Source of the DNA: UBA6115 sp964629345
GTDB taxonomy: Bacteria > Bacillota > Clostridia > Christensenellales > Aristaeellaceae
Reading direction: 5' to 3'
DNA length: 9,443 nt
NCBI GenBank assembly: GCA_964629345.1
Contig: CAZVSG010000087.1
Coordinates: 1 to 9,443, forward strand
Positions 5,663 to 9,443 of the stretch are shown here, one piece after another. Position numbers and translations under genes: made by a program. Positions within the stretch are counted from its first letter, which is position 1; each line of letters starts with the position of its first letter. The notes under the pieces were generated by a model that saw only the letters and a program-made list of their open reading frames with translations, made no database searches and was not told where the DNA came from.

Positions 5663-8600
5663 CTAGATGGAGAACTCGCCCCTGGTCAGGCGGCTGAGAA
5701 GCGCGTTGATGAGGATGACGATGATCAGGATCCCGAACGCCATCGCGCTGGCCTGCGGCTGGCTGGTGTAGGTCCAGTACTCATACAGCTGAAAGCCGAT
5801 GGTCTTGGTGGAGTTGGAGTACAGCAGGGTCGTCATGGACAGCTCATAGAAGCAAGGGATGAAGATGAGGAACCACCCGGCCGCGATGGAGGGGAAGATC
5901 AGCGGCCCCGTCACCCGGCGCATGGTCCCCAGCCAGGAAGCGCCGGCGACCTGGGAGGACTCCTCCAGGGAGACGTGGATCTGGCTGATGGCGGAGGTCA
6001 CCGTGCGCATCCCCATCATCATGTACTTGATGAGGTAGGCCACGATGAGGATGTAGGCGGTGTTGTAGATGTTCATTCCGAAGCGGCCCTGCATGCTCAT
6101 GATCAGCCCCAGCGCGATGACCACCGAAGGGGATCCCGAGCCCAGCGTGATCAGGAAGTCAGGCAGCCGCCGGCCCCTGATCCGCGTCCGCTGCATAAGG
6201 GAGCCCATGGTGCTGGCGACCGCGATGCCGACGGTGGCCGCCACGGAAGCATAGATCAGGCTGTTGCGCAGGCTTGTCAGGGTTTCGGAACGGGAGAAGA
6301 TGGAGGTCCACTGGCTGAGGGTGAAATTCCCAGCATCCAGGAGGGACTTGCCGATGTCGATCTTCAGCGACGTGGTGAGGATGGTCGTGAAGGGCAGCAG
6401 GATGATCAGCCCCGCGAACAGGGACACCAGGACCGTCAGCGGGACGCGCCATGCCCTCAGGTCCACGATGTTGGGACGGGTGGACTTGCCGGACACGGTG
6501 ATGTACTGCTTTTTCGCGATGACGAAGTCAGACAGGTAGAGAATGAAGATGGCCAGCGCCATCAGGAAGACCGCCAGCCCCGTCGCGTCGTTGAGCCCCT
6601 GGGTGCCCCGGCCGTAGTATTCGATGATCCGGGTGGTCACGGTGTGCACCTTGCCGGGGGCGCCGATGATGGAAGGGATGCCGTAGCAGCTGGCCGCGCT
6701 GACGAACACCAGCAGGGCACCCGCGATAAGCGAGGGCGTCATGATGGGCAGCGTCACCTTCATCAGCGTCACAAAGGGCGACGCGCCCGAGACACGGGAA
6801 GCCTCCTCCAGCGAGGGGTCCATCTTCTCCATCGCGCGGGAAATGGTGATGAAGGCGTAGGGATAGTAGAACGTGGTCAGCACCCATACCAGGCCGGCCA
6901 GGCTGTAGACGTTGATGGGGCCCGCGGCGCTGCTGAGCCCGAACAGCGCGCGCAGCGCCACGTTCACGTTCCCGACGTTGGGGTTGAGCAGCCGCAGCCA
7001 GGCCATGGCGCCCACGTAGGGCGGCACCATGTAGGTCAGCACAAACAGGCGGCGGAAGAACCTGCGGCCGTACAGGTTGGTCCTTCCCACCAGCCAGGCC
7101 AGCGGGAAAGCGATGAGCGTGCCCAGCACCATCGCGGAAAGCCCGCCGACAACGGTATTGATCAGGGCGCTGCGGTTCATGCCGTAGCTGAACAGCCTCC
7201 CGAAGGTGGACAGGGAGAGGTTTCCCTGCGGCGTCAGCGCGCGGTAGAGCAGGTAACCCAGCGGAAGGATCTGAAACACCAGCATGAAATCCACGATCAG
7301 CAGGATCAGAAGCCATTTGACGTCAAAGCGCCAGTCGCGCCCGGAGCGCATCAGGTAGGCGAGCAGCAGGGCATCCGCCAGCAGCAGCGCCCCTGCGAGC
7401 GTCAGTTCCTTCCCCCTGCTGTTCACCGTCTGGGTCAGGAAGCTCCCGCCGCCCACGGCGATTTCCTGCGCCGCCCGGATCCGGGGCGCGTTGCCGCGCA
7501 CGGCCAGCCTCAGGCCGGTGCCGATCTCCTCCCCGAAGATCCTCTCCCACCCGTTCCCGGTCATCAGCAGCAGATGGAGCAGCTGCTCCTCCCGCTGCGC
7601 CCCGGATGCCGCCAGCGCCTGCTCGGCCGCCGCGGGCAGCGGCGCAGCGGAGTCTGCCAGCGCGCCCAGCACCGCCGCGCGGAAATCCGCCCGCTCGCGG
7701 GGTCCCATGTCCTTCAGCGCGCCCTGCACAGAAAGGGGCAGTTTGGGCGTCTCAAAGACGAACAGTGCGGCGATCAGGCGGGCCCTTGTCCCAAAAGCGC
7801 CCTGCGCGGGCAGGCTGCCGAGGTAATCGGCGATCATGGCCGCGGTGTCCCTGTCCCGGGCCTGGATGAGCAGGCCGGCAAGGCTGTCCAGGATCGCATC
7901 CGCCGGCTCGCCGGAGACATAGGCGCTCAGGGCGGCGATCATCCGCGCGTCCTCGGGCCTGGCTTCCCCCGCCGCTGCCGCCAGCGCTTCGGACAGCAGC
8001 GGTGACAGGTGCCTGTTCCAGGCCTGCGCGCCGAGGCGCTCCGCCTGATCCCTGAGCAGCTGGGCGCTCTGCGGCTCCATGGCGTCCGCCTGGAGCAGCA
8101 GCAGGGCGCTGTGGTCGAAATCCTGGATGTCCGGGTGCTGCGCCTTCAGCCCGTCATACAGCTCCCGGGCCAGCGCGAGCAGCCTCGCCCCGGCGATGTT
8201 GTCGGCTGCAAGCGCGTCAAGCGCGGCGGGGATCGCCTCCCTGGGGGGCATGCCGAACACGCCCGCCAGCGCCTTGCCATCCTTGGGCACTTCCTGAAGC
8301 ATCGAAAAAAGGCGGCTCAGGTCCGCCCCGGGGGAGACCCGCATCAGCTCCTCAAACAGCGCCCGCGCGACCCGGGCCATCCCCGCGCCGCCCTCGGCGT
8401 AGCGGGACATCCTCTTCTCGTTGACGGCCTGCTCAAACAGGGCCTGTGAGTCCGCCCTGGCGGTGTGCCCGGCCTCCTGCGCGGCGGCCCGCTCCAGTGA
8501 GTCCAGCTTCCCGCGCAGGGCATTTCCTGCGCCCGGCTGCGAGAGATGATCCGCCAGGTCCAGGATCAGCCGGTGGTAGGCGGGCTCACCGTTCTCCCCG

Positions 8601-9052
8601 ATCCCCGTCACCGCTGCGCCCAGCGCGTCCGCCGCCAGGCTGACCTGGTTTTTCAGCACCGGGTCCCCTGTTTCCCTCAGAAGGTCCTGCAGGACGGCCT
8701 GCCGCTTGGCCGCGTCCGCGCGGCTGAAGTCCGAAAGGGTCTCCCCCTGGTAGCGCACCTTGCGCCACAGGCTGCTGATCACGCCGTCCATCGCCGCGTC
8801 AAGCGCGCGTCTTTGCCCCTCCTCCAGCGCGGCGATCATCGCTTCATCCGCCTTCAGGCCCGTATCCGCGGCGAGGCCGGCCCTGTGGATCAAGGAAAAG
8901 CCGGCCGAGTCGTCAAAGCCGGACCGGCTCAAAGCCCCCATCCCCCCGATGCCCAGGGCAATCAGCAGGGCCGCCAGGGCTGAGACCAGGGCCAGGGTCG
9001 CCTTGGCGCGCCGTCCGCTACGGCCGTTGTCAGGCGTCAGCAGGGTCCTCAT
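5663..9052 (-). CDS. Fused ABC permease with large N-terminal extracytoplasmic domain
   Basis: Membrane channel of the importer, 1129 residues. Residues about 573-1129 are a complete fused FbpB-like permease: twelve hydrophobic segments in two halves, each half with an EAA loop that docks on the ATPase (EEASRVSGAS at 749-758; EESSQVAGAS at 1030-1039). Usual fused permeases of this kind are about 550 residues. Here an extra helix (18-40, after an arginine/lysine-rich start) leads into about 500 residues of Ala/Leu-rich, probably all-helical sequence (45-547), then a second extra helix (548-568) and a basic stretch, RSGRDWRFDVK. By the positive-inside rule the big domain lies outside. I do not recognise this domain; helices of regular length suggest a TPR- or HEAT-like solenoid, which is a guess. 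AGGGGAG 7 bases before the ATG supports the start. Confidence 0.9.
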   Translation of the reverse strand: MRTLLTPDNGRSGRRAKATLALVSALAALLIALGIGGMGALSRSGFDDSAGFSLIHRAGLAADTGLKADEAMIAALEEGQRRALDAAMDGVISSLWRKVRYQGETLSDFSRADAAKRQAVLQDLLRETGDPVLKNQVSLAADALGAAVTGIGENGEPAYHRLILDLADHLSQPGAGNALRGKLDSLERAAAQEAGHTARADSQALFEQAVNEKRMSRYAEGGAGMARVARALFEELMRVSPGADLSRLFSMLQEVPKDGKALAGVFGMPPREAIPAALDALAADNIAGARLLALARELYDGLKAQHPDIQDFDHSALLLLQADAMEPQSAQLLRDQAERLGAQAWNRHLSPLLSEALAAAAGEARPEDARMIAALSAYVSGEPADAILDSLAGLLIQARDRDTAAMIADYLGSLPAQGAFGTRARLIAALFVFETPKLPLSVQGALKDMGPRERADFRAAVLGALADSAAPLPAAAEQALAASGAQREEQLLHLLLMTGNGWERIFGEEIGTGLRLAVRGNAPRIRAAQEIAVGGGSFLTQTVNSRGKELTLAGALLLADALLLAYLMRSGRDWRFDVKWLLILLIVDFMLVFQILPLGYLLYRALTPQGNLSLSTFGRLFSYGMNRSALINTVVGGLSAMVLGTLIAFPLAWLVGRTNLYGRRFFRRLFVLTYMVPPYVGAMAWLRLLNPNVGNVNVALRALFGLSSAAGPINVYSLAGLVWVLTTFYYPYAFITISRAMEKMDPSLEEASRVSGASPFVTLMKVTLPIMTPSLIAGALLVFVSAASCYGIPSIIGAPGKVHTVTTRIIEYYGRGTQGLNDATGLAVFLMALAIFILYLSDFVIAKKQYITVSGKSTRPNIVDLRAWRVPLTVLVSLFAGLIILLPFTTILTTSLKIDIGKSLLDAGNFTLSQWTSIFSRSETLTSLRNSLIYASVAATVGIAVASTMGSLMQRTRIRGRRLPDFLITLGSGSPSVVIALGLIMSMQGRFGMNIYNTAYILIVAYLIKYMMMGMRTVTSAISQIHVSLEESSQVAGASWLGTMRRVTGPLIFPSIAAGWFLIFIPCFYELSMTTLLYSNSTKTIGFQLYEYWTYTSQPQASAMAFGILIIVILINALLSRLTRGEFSI

Positions 9053-9066
9053 CGTTCTGCTCCCCT

Positions 9067-9108
9067 AAAAGGGCGGAGGGAACCGGGCTGTCCGGCTCCG
9101 CTCCGCCC
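9067..9108 (-). terminator. Intercistronic hairpin, probable partial terminator or mRNA stabiliser
   Basis: Read on the minus strand, GGGCGGAG (9108-9101) pairs with CTCCGCCC (9078-9071). Inside it, after one bulged C, GGAGCCGG (9099-9092) pairs with CCGGTTCC (9086-9079) through seven normal pairs and one G-U, closing a 5-base loop. TTTTA (9070-9066) follows. The hairpin lies between the binding-protein stop and the permease ribosome-binding site. The G-U pair would be an A-C mismatch on the other strand, so the structure fits minus-strand RNA. With only four U residues, incomplete termination is likely, allowing some read-through to permease and ATPase. Confidence 0.7.
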
Positions 9109-9135
9109 GCGTCGGTCGATCCCGTTCATCCGGGT

Positions 9136-9443
9136 TTACTTACTGATGGTCACGCTCTGCTGGAAGGCGTTCTGGATCTCGTCGCGCATCGTGTAGCAGC
9201 GCACCCAGTCGACCCCGATGTCCGACGCGATCAGCTCTTCGGTGTCCACGGAATCATAGGGGATGGCCGTTGATCCCTTGAACACGGAGTGCATGTAGCC
9301 CTCGAGCACGAACTTCTGCCCGGCTTCGGACAGCAGCCAGTCCGTGATCGCCTCGCAGGCCGCGATGTTCATGTTCGCGCTGCGGTCCTCCGCCACGGTC
9401 ATGACGGTGGAGGGGATGAGGATGACGCCGTCTTCAGGGTAGA
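9136..9443 (-). CDS. Extracellular solute-binding protein, C-terminal part (cut by window edge)
   Basis: The last 101 residues of a periplasmic-type binding protein; the N terminus, signal peptide and most of the ligand site lie beyond the window. The frame is open to the edge, reading YPEDGVILIPSTV before the first visible methionine. YPEDG followed by a helix of the form CEAITDWLLSEAGQKFVLEGYMHSV is typical of the FbpA/AfuA (ferric iron) and related binding-protein cluster, where the helix near the C terminus packs on the second lobe. In Bacillota such proteins are lipid-anchored or secreted outside the membrane. As the first visible gene of the operon it delivers cargo to the fused permease. 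The cargo cannot be named, because the usual metal-ligand residues are not in view. Confidence 0.85.
   Translation of the reverse strand, partial: YPEDGVILIPSTVMTVAEDRSANMNIAACEAITDWLLSEAGQKFVLEGYMHSVFKGSTAIPYDSVDTEELIASDIGVDWVRCYTMRDEIQNAFQQSVTISK

Noticed and set aside
4880..8005. A 1041-codon open frame on the plus strand opposite the permease and ATPase genes
   Set aside because: It lies antisense to two genes with clear family motifs, and its translation is dominated by H, Q, R, G and D with no recognisable domain. This is the expected mirror of Ala/Leu-rich coding in GC-rich DNA.

Overview
The window is GC-rich bacterial DNA with strong GGAGG-type ribosome-binding sites and short intergenic gaps. 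Gene content (ExoA-type exonuclease III, DUF503/YlxP-like protein, DUF4282 membrane protein, GyrI-like domain with zinc ribbon, fused ferric-type ABC permease) suggests a high-GC member of the Bacillota, probably a Clostridia lineage. That placement is inference from gene families and was not tested by search. No tRNA, rRNA, CRISPR array, transposase or phage gene was seen.

Layout. Positions 1-141 are non-coding and rich in inverted repeats, downstream of exoA. exoA (minus, 142-894) encodes an AP endonuclease/exonuclease III. It is divergent from an aldo/keto reductase gene of the YghZ type (plus, 1007-2020), which is followed closely by a GyrI-like ligand-binding protein carrying a zinc ribbon (2033-2914). 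The exoA/yghZ gap holds two overlapping, oppositely oriented sigma-A-like promoters sharing one near-perfect palindrome, so DNA repair and aldehyde reduction may be switched together. After a 107-base structured gap come a small DUF4282 membrane protein (3022-3453) and a DUF503 protein (3497-3778). A strong hairpin terminator (3811-3833) lies between these and the converging msrB gene (minus, 3853-4332).

The right half is an ABC import operon transcribed leftward: the C-terminal end of an extracellular solute-binding protein (9136-9443, cut by the window edge), a 1129-residue permease (5663-9052) and an ATPase (4574-5647). The two downstream genes have good ribosome-binding sites, and the permease/ATPase spacing is only 15 bases. 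The family resembles ferric iron (FbpABC/AfuABC) importers, but the cargo cannot be read from the sequence.

The most unusual item is the permease. It has the normal fused 12-helix, two-EAA-motif core, but it is preceded by an extra membrane helix, about 500 residues of predicted alpha-helical soluble sequence, and a second extra helix. The predicted topology puts this large domain outside the cell, where it could meet the solute-binding protein or a surface ligand. A long hairpin followed by a short U-run sits between the binding-protein and permease genes and probably lowers expression of the membrane part relative to the binding protein.
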